Shown: positions 9,288 to 17,145 of the stretch, piece after piece
Position numbering within the stretch: the first letter of the stretch is position 1
Layout of the letters: the number at the start of each line of letters is the position of its first letter
DNA from: Mycobacteriaceae bacterium
GTDB lineage: Bacteria; Actinomycetota; Actinomycetes; Mycobacteriales; Mycobacteriaceae
Direction of reading: 5' to 3'
DNA length: 64,000 nucleotides
NCBI GenBank assembly: GCA_019245755.1
Contig: JAFARC010000019.1
Coordinates: forward strand, 1 to 64,000
Position numbers and translations under genes: made by a program
The notes under the pieces: generated by a model
Told to the model about the DNA's origin: nothing
Seen by the model: the letters and a program-made list of their open reading frames with translations, nothing else
Databases searched by the model: none

Positions 9288-10606
9288 TCCTGACCGGCCG
9301 CACTGGACTGGTCGCGCTGCTGGGTGTGCTGCCGGTGGCGGTTTCGCCCTGGCCTGCCACGACTTTCGTGGTGCTGTTGGCCGCGTTGACGGCGCTGGTG
9401 ACGCTCGACGTGGCGTTAGCGGCCAGCCCGCGTGCGTTGCGGTTCACCCGCGCTGGGGACACCTCGGCGCGGCTGGGCCGACCAGCCGAGACCGTTCTGC
9501 ACGTGGCCAATGCCGGGCGGCGCCGCTTCCGCGGCCAGGTGCGCGACGCGTGGGCCCCTAGCGCCGCGGCGGATCCGCGCACGCATGCCATCGACATCCC
9601 GAAGGGCCGGCCCACGCGGATCGTGACCAGGCTGCAGCCGGTCCGGCGTGGCGATCAGCATTCGGCGGTGGTCACCGCCCGCTCTATCGGGCCGCTGGGA
9701 CTGGCGGGCCGGCAGGGTTCCCTGCGGGTGCCGTGGCGGGTGCGGATCCTGCCGCCGTTCTTGAGCCGCAAGCACCTGCCGCCGCGGCTTGCCAGGCTGC
9801 GCGAGATGGAAGGCCTGCTGCCGGTGCTGGTCCGTGGCCACGGCACGGAGTTCGACTCGCTTCGTGAGTACGTCGTTGGCGACGATGTCCGGTCGATCGA
9901 CTGGCGTGCCACCGCCCGCCGCGGCGACGTGGCGGTGCGCACCTGGCGGCCCGAGCGCGACCGCCGGGTGGTGCTCGTGCTCGACACCGGCCGCACGTCG
10001 GCCGGCCGCGTCGGTATCGATCCCACAGCCGCCGACCCGCAGGGCTGGCCCCGGCTGGACTGGTCGATGGATGCGGCGCTGCTGCTGGCCGCGTTGGCCT
10101 CCCGCGCCGGCGACCACGTCGACTTCCTGGCGCACGACCGCGAGGTGCGCGCCGGCGTTTTCGGTGCATCGCGCACCGAGCTGCTCGCCCAGCTCGTCAA
10201 TTCGATGGCACCGCTGCAGCCGGCGTTGGTCGAGTCGAATGCGGCGGCCATGGTGGCGGCGGTGCAACGGCGCGTTCGGCGCCGGGCGCTGGTGGTGCTG
10301 CTCACCGACCTCAATCCGTCAGCGCTTGACGAAGGGCTGATGCCGGTGTTGCCGCAGCTGTCGGCCAGGCACCCGGTGCTCGTGGCGGCGGTGGCCGACC
10401 CGCGGGTGGACCTGCTTGCCGGGGGGCGGGCGGACGCTCCGCAGGTATACGACGCCGCCGCTGCCGAGCGCTCCCGCAACGAGCGCCGCATGATCGCGGC
10501 CAGGCTTCGGCGCAGCGGCGTCGATGTCGTCGATGCCCCACCGGAGGAGCTGGCCCCGGCACTGGCGGACCGCTACCTGGCGATGAAGGCCGCCGGCCGC
10601 CTGTGA
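9284..10606 (+). CDS. DUF58 domain protein (Rv3693-like), 440 aa
   Basis: Two hydrophobic segments at the N-terminus (LVALLGVLPVAVSPWP and FVVLLAALTALVTLDVALA) anchor a cytoplasmic DUF58 domain. The domain signature is clear: GTEFDSLREYVVGDDVRSID, then WRATARRGDVAVRTWRPERD, followed by VVLVLDTGRTSAG, the start of a von Willebrand factor A-like fold. It is the last gene of the coupled DUF4129-DUF4350-moxR-DUF58 set and starts at a GTG overlapping the moxR stop by 4 nt. It converges on the SpoIIM-like gene with a 13-nt gap. Confidence 0.93.
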
Positions 10607-10619
10607 AACCCAGGTTTGG

Positions 10620-11624
10620 TCAGCGGATGACGTCGAGGTCAGGCGCGTTCGCGACGTCGCCGGACTCGCCGGCCGCCGCGGCCCTTCGGCCGAACCGGAT
10701 GATATAGGTCAAAAACAGCGCCTCAGCGATCAAGCCGATGCCGACGCGCAGGAAGGTCGGCAGCCCAGACGGCGTGACCATCGCTTCGATGAGTCCGGAG
10801 ACCAGCAGCACGCCGACCAGCCCGACCGCGACGGCCACCACGCTCCGGCCCTGCTCGGCGAGCACATGCGTCCGCGGGCGGTTGCCCGGCGAAATCACCG
10901 ACCAGCCGAGCCGCATGCCCACCGCCGATGCGAGGAACACCGCCGTCATCTCCAGCAGGCCGTGCGGGGTCAGCAGACCCAGAAACACTTCGCCCTTGCC
11001 GGCGTTGAACATCAGACCGGCGACCGCGCCCAGGTTCGCCGCATTCTGGAAGAGTACGTACGGGATCGGCACTCCCAGCAGTATCGAGAACGCGATGGAC
11101 TGCGCGGCCACCCACGAGTTGTTCACCCACACGTGCAAGGCGAAGGAGCCGGCCGGATTCTCGGTGTAGTAGGACGCGAAGTCGTGGTTGACCAGTTCAT
11201 CGATCTCGCGCGGGGTGCCGATCGCGGACTGCACCTCCGGGTTGCCGGCGACCCACAGCCCGATCACCACGGTGACGAGAAAGAACGCCATGGCCGTGGC
11301 CAGCCACCAGCGCCAGGCCCGGTAGGCCACCACCGGAAATGACACCGTCCAGAATCGGGCAAAATCACTCCACAATGGCGCATGTGCGCCCGTCACCGCG
11401 GAGCGCGCCCGCGCCACCAGGTTCGACAACCGGCCCACGAGCATCGAGTCGGCGGACGCCGACCGCACCATCGACAGGTGCGTCGACACGCGTTGATACA
11501 GCTCGACCAGTTCGTCGATCTCTTCGCCCGACAACCGGTGCCGGTGTTTGACGAGCTGTTCCAGCCGCTCCCACGTCGGACGGTGGGCCAGCACGAACGC
11601 GTCGACATCCACCCCGGCGAGCAT
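10620..11624 (-). CDS. stage II sporulation protein M (SpoIIM)-like membrane protein (Rv3694c-like), 334 aa
   Basis: An integral membrane protein of the SpoIIM family, found in many non-sporulating actinobacteria next to RDD and DUF58/MoxR genes. A helical cytoplasmic N-terminal region (LVKHRHRLSGEEIDELVELYQRV) is followed by about five hydrophobic segments such as WLATAMAFFLVTVVIGLWVAG and IAFSILLGVPIPYVLF. The ATG at 11624 has GAAGG 9 nt upstream; a GTG at 11612 is an alternative that gives 330 residues. The start is only 19 bp from the divergent RDD gene, so the two share one compact regulatory region. Confidence 0.88.
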   Translation of the reverse strand: MLAGVDVDAFVLAHRPTWERLEQLVKHRHRLSGEEIDELVELYQRVSTHLSMVRSASADSMLVGRLSNLVARARSAVTGAHAPLWSDFARFWTVSFPVVAYRAWRWWLATAMAFFLVTVVIGLWVAGNPEVQSAIGTPREIDELVNHDFASYYTENPAGSFALHVWVNNSWVAAQSIAFSILLGVPIPYVLFQNAANLGAVAGLMFNAGKGEVFLGLLTPHGLLEMTAVFLASAVGMRLGWSVISPGNRPRTHVLAEQGRSVVAVAVGLVGVLLVSGLIEAMVTPSGLPTFLRVGIGLIAEALFLTYIIRFGRRAAAAGESGDVANAPDLDVIR

Positions 11625-11630
11625 ACGGCG

Positions 11631-11644
11631 TAGCCTTCGGCGTA
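11631..11644 (+). promoter_or_regulatory. -10 hexamer TAGCCT, leaderless promoter for the RDD gene
   Basis: TAGCCT at 11631-11636 fits TANNNT and ends 7 nt before the ATG at 11644, with no Shine-Dalgarno sequence between. Confidence 0.4.
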
Positions 11645-12471
11645 TGGCCGACGTGGTGACCGGCGACGCCGTGGTCCTCGACGTTCAGGTCGCGCAACTG
11701 CCCGTGCGTGCACTCGGCGCGCTGATCGACATCCTGGTCATGCTCGTCGGCTATCTGCTCGGCGTCATGCTGTGGGCCGCCGCGGTGGCGCACACTGACC
11801 CGGCGCTGAGCGCCGCGGTGCTCATCGTCTTCACCGTGCTGGTACTCCTCGGCTACCCGGTGGTGTTCGAGACCGCCACCCGGGGCCGCTCGCTCGGCAA
11901 GATCACGATGGGATTGCGGGTGGTGTCCGACGACGGCGGTCCGGAACGCTTCCGGCAGGCGCTGTTCCGGGCGCTGGGGGGGTTCGTCGAGATCTGGATG
12001 TTCTTCGGCGGCCCCGCCGTCATCTGCAGCCTGTTGTCGCGGAAGGGCAAGCGCATCGGCGACGTGTTCGCCGGCACCGTGGTCATCAGCGAGCGTGGCC
12101 CGCGGCTGTCCCCCCCGCCGATGATGCCGCCGTCGCTGGCCTGGTGGGCGTCATCGCTGCAGCTATCCGGGCTGGGCGCCGAGCAGACCGAGCTCGCACG
12201 CCAATTCCTCAGCCGCGCACCGCAACTCGATCCTCGTGTACGCGACCAGATGGCCTACCGCATCGCGGCCGACGTAGCGGCCCGGATCTCGCCGCCCCCA
12301 CCGCCTGGCGTTCCCCCGCAGTACGTGCTGGCCGCCGTCCTCGCCGAGCGGCATCGCCGCGAGCTGGCACGGCTGCGCCCGTCACCGCGGTCGCCCACGT
12401 ACCCGCCGCCGGCGCCGGTAGCCGCTCTGGGGCCGCCGCAGCACACCAATGGGTTCACGCCGCCGGCATAG
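11644..12471 (+). CDS. RDD-family membrane protein (Rv3695-like), 275 aa
   Basis: The first half is an RDD domain: QLPVRALGALIDILVMLVGY contains the conserved Arg and Asp of the family, and a second block ATRGRSLGKITMGLRVVSDDGG is equally typical. Three to four membrane spans cover about residues 20-150. The C-terminal 100 residues are soluble and Pro-rich, with SPPPMMPPSLAWW and PPPPPGVPPQ. It is divergent from the SpoIIM-like gene, an arrangement shared with Rv3694c-Rv3695. The role of RDD proteins is not settled; some are linked to ion transport. Confidence 0.9.
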   Translation: MADVVTGDAVVLDVQVAQLPVRALGALIDILVMLVGYLLGVMLWAAAVAHTDPALSAAVLIVFTVLVLLGYPVVFETATRGRSLGKITMGLRVVSDDGGPERFRQALFRALGGFVEIWMFFGGPAVICSLLSRKGKRIGDVFAGTVVISERGPRLSPPPMMPPSLAWWASSLQLSGLGAEQTELARQFLSRAPQLDPRVRDQMAYRIAADVAARISPPPPPGVPPQYVLAAVLAERHRRELARLRPSPRSPTYPPPAPVAALGPPQHTNGFTPPA

Positions 12472-12611
12472 CGCCGACGGCTGGGTACACAAAACCCGAT
12501 ACGGCCGCCAGCCAGGCCCACCCGGGCACGACCGCAGCGCTGAAGCCGAGCATCGCGGCCGGCAGGTGCGCACGCCGGTGTCAATGCCTTCTTGGCCGCT
12601 TTCTTGGCCGC

Positions 12612-13796
12612 TTACCGCTCGGAAGTCGCCGGCTGACGACGCGCCGCGACCGCGCCGGCGGCAGACGTCACCCCAACTGTCAGCAATGCTCCCAGCATCA
12701 ACGCCGACGGCTCGCCGGCGACCAGCAGGTGCTGCTCGGTGCCGAGCGTCGCGGCGGCCACCGGCACCCCGAGCTGGCCCGCCGTCAGCATCGCCAGGCT
12801 CAGCGGCTGACGCACCACGGCACCGGCGGAATGTGCCAGTACCGCACCGGCTCCCAGGGCGACACCCAGGAGCATGAACAATGGGTGTTCACCTAGCTCG
12901 CGCACCTGCAACGACGAGCCCAGCCAGACGAAGAACAGCGGACTGAAAAAGCCCTCGCTGATCCCGAACAGTTGACGCGCCAGCCGACGCGGCTCGCCGA
13001 CCGCCGAGACGACGAGGCCGAGCGCGAAGCCGGCCAGCATGATCGACACGTGAGTGGTGACGGCCAGGGCCGCCAACCCGAACAGGATGATCAGGTTGAC
13101 CCGCAACTCCAGTGCGAACCGCCGCTTTTCGGAATACTGGTGCAGCCGCTTGCGGTAGCCGGCATGGTCGAACCAGCGCAGGATCGCGAAGACGACCGCC
13201 GCACAGGCGGCGACCGCCAACGCACCCAGCGCCGCCTGCGGGGCCCTGCGCGGCTCGATCACCAACGGCAACAGCACGATGGACGCGGCGTCGGCAATGG
13301 CGATTTGGGCCGTCACGGACACCACCGGCGCGCCGGTCAGCCCAAGCGAGTCGATGATCGGTAATGACAGCGCCGCCGACGATGACGCCATGAGGACCGC
13401 GTACAGCAGCGCATGCCCGGTATGGAACAGCGTCGCGATGCCGACGGCCAGGCCGGTGGCGACCACGCCGACCAGCACGGCGCGCCCCACCGCACGCGGA
13501 AGCGCCGAACGCAGTGACGCGTCATGGATCGGGACATGAGTGCCGACGACGAACATCACCAGTGCGAAGCCGATGTTGGCCAGCAGCGTGAAAGTCGGGT
13601 TGGCGGGGTCCACCACGTTCAAGCCGGTCTTGCCGATCACCAGCCCGGTGGCCAGCTCGCCGACGACGACCGGGATGGCGAACCGTGGCAGCGACGCCAG
13701 CAGCGGGCCGGCCATGCCGACGACGGTAACCAGCGCGAGGGTGTCGAATCCGAACGACGACACTCCGATCAAGAGTCCCAGCCGACGAGATGACAC
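12612..13796 (-). CDS. CPA2-type cation:proton antiporter, 394 aa
   Basis: A polytopic membrane protein with about eleven to twelve hydrophobic segments of the Na+/H+ exchanger (CPA2) family. Family features include VVVGELATGLVIGKTGL in an early helix and the PIIDSLGLTG and QIAIADAASIVLLPLV segments, where ion-binding acidic residues sit. The GTG at 13796 overlaps the preceding ParB-like gene by 28 bp. A GTG at 13763 (VSSFGFDTLALV) would remove the overlap and fits the family N-terminus equally well, so the start is uncertain. No regulatory TrkA domain is attached. Confidence 0.88.
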   Translation of the reverse strand: MSSRRLGLLIGVSSFGFDTLALVTVVGMAGPLLASLPRFAIPVVVGELATGLVIGKTGLNVVDPANPTFTLLANIGFALVMFVVGTHVPIHDASLRSALPRAVGRAVLVGVVATGLAVGIATLFHTGHALLYAVLMASSSAALSLPIIDSLGLTGAPVVSVTAQIAIADAASIVLLPLVIEPRRAPQAALGALAVAACAAVVFAILRWFDHAGYRKRLHQYSEKRRFALELRVNLIILFGLAALAVTTHVSIMLAGFALGLVVSAVGEPRRLARQLFGISEGFFSPLFFVWLGSSLQVRELGEHPLFMLLGVALGAGAVLAHSAGAVVRQPLSLAMLTAGQLGVPVAAATLGTEQHLLVAGEPSALMLGALLTVGVTSAAGAVAARRQPATSER

Positions 13797-14146
13797 GGGA
13801 TCGGGGTGTTCTCGTCGGTGAGATAAGACGCGCAGACACGGTGGTATCCGTCGGCGATCTGCAGCGCGATCGCGCCGTTGCCGCCGCCGCGAACCAGCAA
13901 GATCGGCGACAGCTTCTTGCCGTCGCCGATCTTGCTCAGGTCGCTGGCCACATGCGGGTTGGTGGCCGGCAGCAGGTCCAGCCGCGCGGCGCGAAGGATG
14001 TCCTTCGCCTTTCGGTACACCGGCTTCGCGTCTTTGAGCGCAGCAACGGTCTTGTCTACGACGTGGGGGTCGGCGACCATGCTGAGATAGTCAGCGGCCG
14101 CGTCGTAGTCGTGATCCTCGGGTTTGTCGAGCCACTTGACGGCCAT
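13769..14146 (-). CDS. ParB/sulfiredoxin-like domain protein, 125 aa
   Basis: A small soluble protein whose C-terminal half has the ParB-like nucleotide-binding signature: ILLVRGGGNGAIALQIADGYHRVCA, with the DGYHR block typical of that fold. The N-terminal half is a helical extension (DYDAAADYLSMVADP and DKTVAALKDAKPVYRKAKDI). There is no HTH, so it is not a chromosome-partition ParB. It lies just upstream of the antiporter on the same strand and overlaps it, which suggests co-expression. TAGCCT lies 8 nt before the ATG and may be its -10 hexamer. Function unknown. Confidence 0.8.
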   Translation of the reverse strand: MAVKWLDKPEDHDYDAAADYLSMVADPHVVDKTVAALKDAKPVYRKAKDILRAARLDLLPATNPHVASDLSKIGDGKKLSPILLVRGGGNGAIALQIADGYHRVCASYLTDENTPIPCHLVGWDS

Positions 14147-14170
14147 GGCGGCCTAGGCTACCCGGCCGAC

Positions 14171-15490
14171 TCAGTCGGTGATCCAGTTACCGTGAAATCC
14201 GTGCGGCACCCGCTGCGGAAGGCGCACGCGCGCAACCGGTTTGCCCGTGAAATCGGACGCGTCGATGATTACCAGATCGCTGCCGTCGCGGGCCGGGTCG
14301 TAGACGTAACAGAGGTACCAGCCGGCCAGCTCGTCGGTTGATTGTCCGGCCGGGACGAACACGGCCTCGCCCGGTTCTCCGGGCGAGGCAGACTCACCGA
14401 ACCGGTGCTCCGCGCTCGTATTCCGGTTAAGGTCGTAGCGGATGAGGCTGCCGCTGCCGACCGTGATGCCGTAGCGCGCCGGCTGGCCGGCCATCCGGTC
14501 GTCGATTCGCGGGAATTCTACGCTGCGGTCGTCGAGTTGCCGCTCGTCGACGGTGCCGGTCGCCAGGTTGATCGTCCAGCTCCACATCACCCCGTCGACC
14601 TCGAAGGCGCCGTTGTTGCGCCACAGCTCCGGGTACCGGACCGCCTGCAGCACTATCGAATCCGCTGAGTCATAGGCGTTGACGACGTGGAACACGTAGC
14701 ACGGATCGATCTCGAACCAGCGGATAGCGCCGAACGGGTCGTCGCGACCCAGCACACCCAGGCGGGCGCCGTAATTGTCGTCCCACCGATACGGCATGTC
14801 GTGGCCGCCCCTCAACACGATGTCGAGGTTGAAAACGATCGGTAGGTCCATGAAGATGACATGACTTGCGGTCAATGCGAAGTCGTGCATCATCGTCAGC
14901 GACCTCACGTCCACGCCCCGGTGCACCGTCAGCTCACCAGCCGCATCGGTGCGGTAATACGTGACGTGCGGGCTGGTCAGACTGCCGTAGCCGAAGAAGT
15001 GCAGTTCTCCGGTGGCCGGACAGATTTTCGGATGAGCGGTCATCGAATCGACCAGCTTGCCGCCGAAGTCGTAGGCGCCAAGGGTTTCCAGCTCGTTGGT
15101 GATCTCATACGGCAGCGACGACTCCACCAGAGCAAGCGTCTTGCCGGCGTGCCGGATCACATGCGTGTTGGCGACACTGGAATGCAGGTTACGGGTGCCG
15201 TCGTGGTTGTACACCGGGAAGGGATGATTGAAGCTTTCGGTGCGCACCCAGCGGTTGCGATACCACCCGGCGCGTCCGTTCTCCAGCCGCACACCGTGGA
15301 CCATGCCGTCGCCGGTGAACCAGTGGTCGGTGGACTCCCGCGGGTTGGGGCCGTTACGCAAATACCAGCCGTTGAGTTCCGGCGGGATGGTGCCTTCGAT
15401 CGGTAGGTCGAAGGCGGTCAGTTCGTCTGCGACCGGCGCGTAGTTGCCGGCGCGATAGAACGGGACGACGGTCTCGGCGGGCTGAGTCAT
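14171..15490 (-). CDS. carotenoid oxygenase (dioxygenase) family protein, 439 aa
   Basis: A seven-bladed-propeller non-haem iron enzyme that cleaves carotenoid or related double bonds with oxygen. The family opens with GWYLRNGPNPR and FTGDGMVHGVRL. The four iron-binding histidines are visible in context as TAHPKI, MMHDFALT, YVFHVVNAY and the C-terminal PHGFHGNW. Length is normal for a bacterial enzyme. AGGAG sits 6 nt upstream of the ATG. It is divergent from a PadR regulator and the 62-bp intergenic region holds two copies of GACATGTC, so it is the likely target of that regulator. The substrate is not known. Confidence 0.93.
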   Translation of the reverse strand: MTQPAETVVPFYRAGNYAPVADELTAFDLPIEGTIPPELNGWYLRNGPNPRESTDHWFTGDGMVHGVRLENGRAGWYRNRWVRTESFNHPFPVYNHDGTRNLHSSVANTHVIRHAGKTLALVESSLPYEITNELETLGAYDFGGKLVDSMTAHPKICPATGELHFFGYGSLTSPHVTYYRTDAAGELTVHRGVDVRSLTMMHDFALTASHVIFMDLPIVFNLDIVLRGGHDMPYRWDDNYGARLGVLGRDDPFGAIRWFEIDPCYVFHVVNAYDSADSIVLQAVRYPELWRNNGAFEVDGVMWSWTINLATGTVDERQLDDRSVEFPRIDDRMAGQPARYGITVGSGSLIRYDLNRNTSAEHRFGESASPGEPGEAVFVPAGQSTDELAGWYLCYVYDPARDGSDLVIIDASDFTGKPVARVRLPQRVPHGFHGNWITD

Positions 15491-15521
15491 GAAACACTCC
15501 TGCTGCTGACATTCCGATTAT

Positions 15522-15558
15522 GACATGTCTATATTGACGCTACGCTAGTGACATGTCA
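15522..15558. promoter_or_regulatory. paired palindromes GACATGTC, likely PadR operator
   Basis: GACATGTC occurs at 15522-15529 and again at 15550-15557, the second within the 10-bp palindrome TGACATGTCA at 15549-15558. The centres are 28 bp apart. PadR-type regulators commonly bind ATGT/ACAT inverted repeats. The second site overlaps the padR start codon, fitting autorepression, and the first lies in the leader of the divergent carotenoid oxygenase gene. Confidence 0.6.
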
Positions 15559-16194
15559 AGAGCGAGTGGTTACGATGCCTTCGTGAGCTTGCGACATGCA
15601 GCGCTGGGCCTACTCGCCCAGCATCCCGCCAGCGGTTACGACCTGCTGAAGCAGTTCCAGCTCTCGATGGCAAACGTGTGGCCCGCCACCCAGAGCCAGC
15701 TTTACGGCGAGCTGGGCAAGCTGGCCGCGGACGGACTGATCGAGATGACCCATGTCGGCCCACGTGGCCGCAAGGAGTATGCGATCACCGAGGCTGGCCG
15801 TGCCGAGCTGCACCGTTGGATGACCTCGCCGCAAGACGACCCGGCTTTTCGCAGCGCACGACTGCTGCGAGTTTTCCTGCTCGGCGAGCTGAGCCCCCCA
15901 CAGGCCAGGGAGTACCTGGAATCGCTGCGATCACATGCCGACACCGAGCATGGCCGGTACGCGCAGATCCGAGACTCCCACAGCTGGTCTAACAGCGTTG
16001 GGGATTTCTTCGCCCGCGCCGCCCTGGAGAGCGGTCTACGGTTCACCCGAATGGAATCCGAATGGGCACGGTGGGTCCTTGACGGGCTGGATCGGCGCAC
16101 CAACCGCACCGTCGGCACCGACCGCGCCGTCGGCACCGATCGCACCAACCGCACCGACCGCGCCGACCGCACCGACCACGCCCAGGCCGATTAG
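15553..16194 (+). CDS. PadR-family transcriptional regulator with low-complexity tail, 213 aa
   Basis: An N-terminal winged helix of the PadR type (LRHAALGLLAQHPASGYDLL, then LYGELGKLAADGLIE and GRKEYAITEAGRAEL) is followed by a PadR C-terminal dimerisation region (RLLRVFLLGELSPPQAREYLES). The last 33 residues are a degenerate repeat of RTN/RTD/GTD units that is not part of the family. The ATG is inside the second GACATGTC palindrome, so the protein probably represses itself and the carotenoid oxygenase gene. PadR proteins usually respond to small aromatic ligands; the ligand here is unknown. Confidence 0.92.
   Translation: MSRASGYDAFVSLRHAALGLLAQHPASGYDLLKQFQLSMANVWPATQSQLYGELGKLAADGLIEMTHVGPRGRKEYAITEAGRAELHRWMTSPQDDPAFRSARLLRVFLLGELSPPQAREYLESLRSHADTEHGRYAQIRDSHSWSNSVGDFFARAALESGLRFTRMESEWARWVLDGLDRRTNRTVGTDRAVGTDRTNRTDRADRTDHAQAD
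16096..16182 (+). repeat. degenerate codon repeats in the PadR tail
   Basis: Units built on CGCACCGAC and GTCGGCACCGAC encode RTN/RTD and VGTD steps. The tract has the look of replication slippage and is outside the conserved PadR domain. Confidence 0.75.
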
Positions 16195-16325
16195 GCGAAG
16201 TGTTCTCGTCGGTCCCGTTGCGGGTGCCGGCTGCCACTGCACGCCTCGGTTACCACAGCCGCGCCGCGCGGAAGACACCTGTCATGTCTGGCCGCGCCGA
16301 TGTCGCGGACAGGCCACTCGTCGGT

Positions 16326-16338
16326 TACCGTGCCGACG
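16326..16338 (+). promoter_or_regulatory. -10 hexamer TACCGT, leaderless promoter
   Basis: TACCGT at 16326-16331 ends 6 nt before the GTG at 16338, which directly precedes an ATG. A leaderless transcript would begin at that GTG. Confidence 0.4.
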
Positions 16339-17117
16339 TGATGAGCGCGATCACCCGATATGTGGCGCTGGGCGACTCGTTCACCGAAGGGATCGGCGAT
16401 CCGGATTCGGCGAGCCGCAACGGCCTTCGCGGCTGGGCCGACGTGGTCGCCGCACACCTGGCAAACCTTAACCCGGAATTCCGCTACGCGAATCTGGCGA
16501 TTCGCGGCCATACCATGGACGCCGTCATCGCCGGGCAGGTACAACCGGCCATCCTGCTCCAACCGGATCTGGTCACCATTTACGCCGGCATTAACGATCT
16601 GTTGAAGTTGCGGACGGATCTGGACGCGATGATGACGCGATATGCACGGGCACTGGCGCTGCTGCGGCGCACCGGCGCGCGGATTATGACGTTCACCGCC
16701 GCCGACATCGGAACCGTGCCGGTGTTTCGCCGGCTGAGGGGGCGGGCGGCGATCTACAACGAGCTGCTGCGCGCGATCGTCGACGATCTCGGGCTGGAGT
16801 TGGTGGACTTCTGGCGTTTCACCGAGTTCAGAGATCCCCGGATGTGGGACACCGACCGGGTTCACCTCGGGCCGCTGGGACACCAACGCATGGCCGCCCG
16901 CGTGCTCGACGCCCTGGCGGTTCCGCACACTCTTTGCGGGCCGCCGCATTGGTCGGCGGCGTCGCATGCCGGCCGCGTCACCCGTCTCCGGTCGGATCTG
17001 CATTGGGCGGCCAGTTTTGCCGCGCCATGGGTGCTCCGCCGGTTGCGTCGTGTCACCCCGGGCGCCGGCGTCGAGCCGAAGCTGGCGAGCCTGACCACAC
17101 CTGTGCGGGTCCCGTGA
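16338..17117 (+). CDS. SGNH/GDSL-family hydrolase, 259 aa
   Basis: A lipase/esterase of the SGNH fold. Block I is VALGDSFTEGIGD with the catalytic serine near residue 14. Block III carries the Asn in YAGINDLL, and block V holds the Asp and His in DRVHLGPLGHQRMAA. There is no signal peptide, so it is probably cytoplasmic. The start GTG 16338 is favoured by the -10 hexamer 6 nt upstream; the ATG at 16341 is one codon further. The C-terminal 40 residues are basic. The natural ester substrate is unknown. Confidence 0.9.
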   Translation: MMSAITRYVALGDSFTEGIGDPDSASRNGLRGWADVVAAHLANLNPEFRYANLAIRGHTMDAVIAGQVQPAILLQPDLVTIYAGINDLLKLRTDLDAMMTRYARALALLRRTGARIMTFTAADIGTVPVFRRLRGRAAIYNELLRAIVDDLGLELVDFWRFTEFRDPRMWDTDRVHLGPLGHQRMAARVLDALAVPHTLCGPPHWSAASHAGRVTRLRSDLHWAASFAAPWVLRRLRRVTPGAGVEPKLASLTTPVRVP

Positions 17118-17145
17118 TTCGCCGGACCGCGGTATCAAGGACAGC

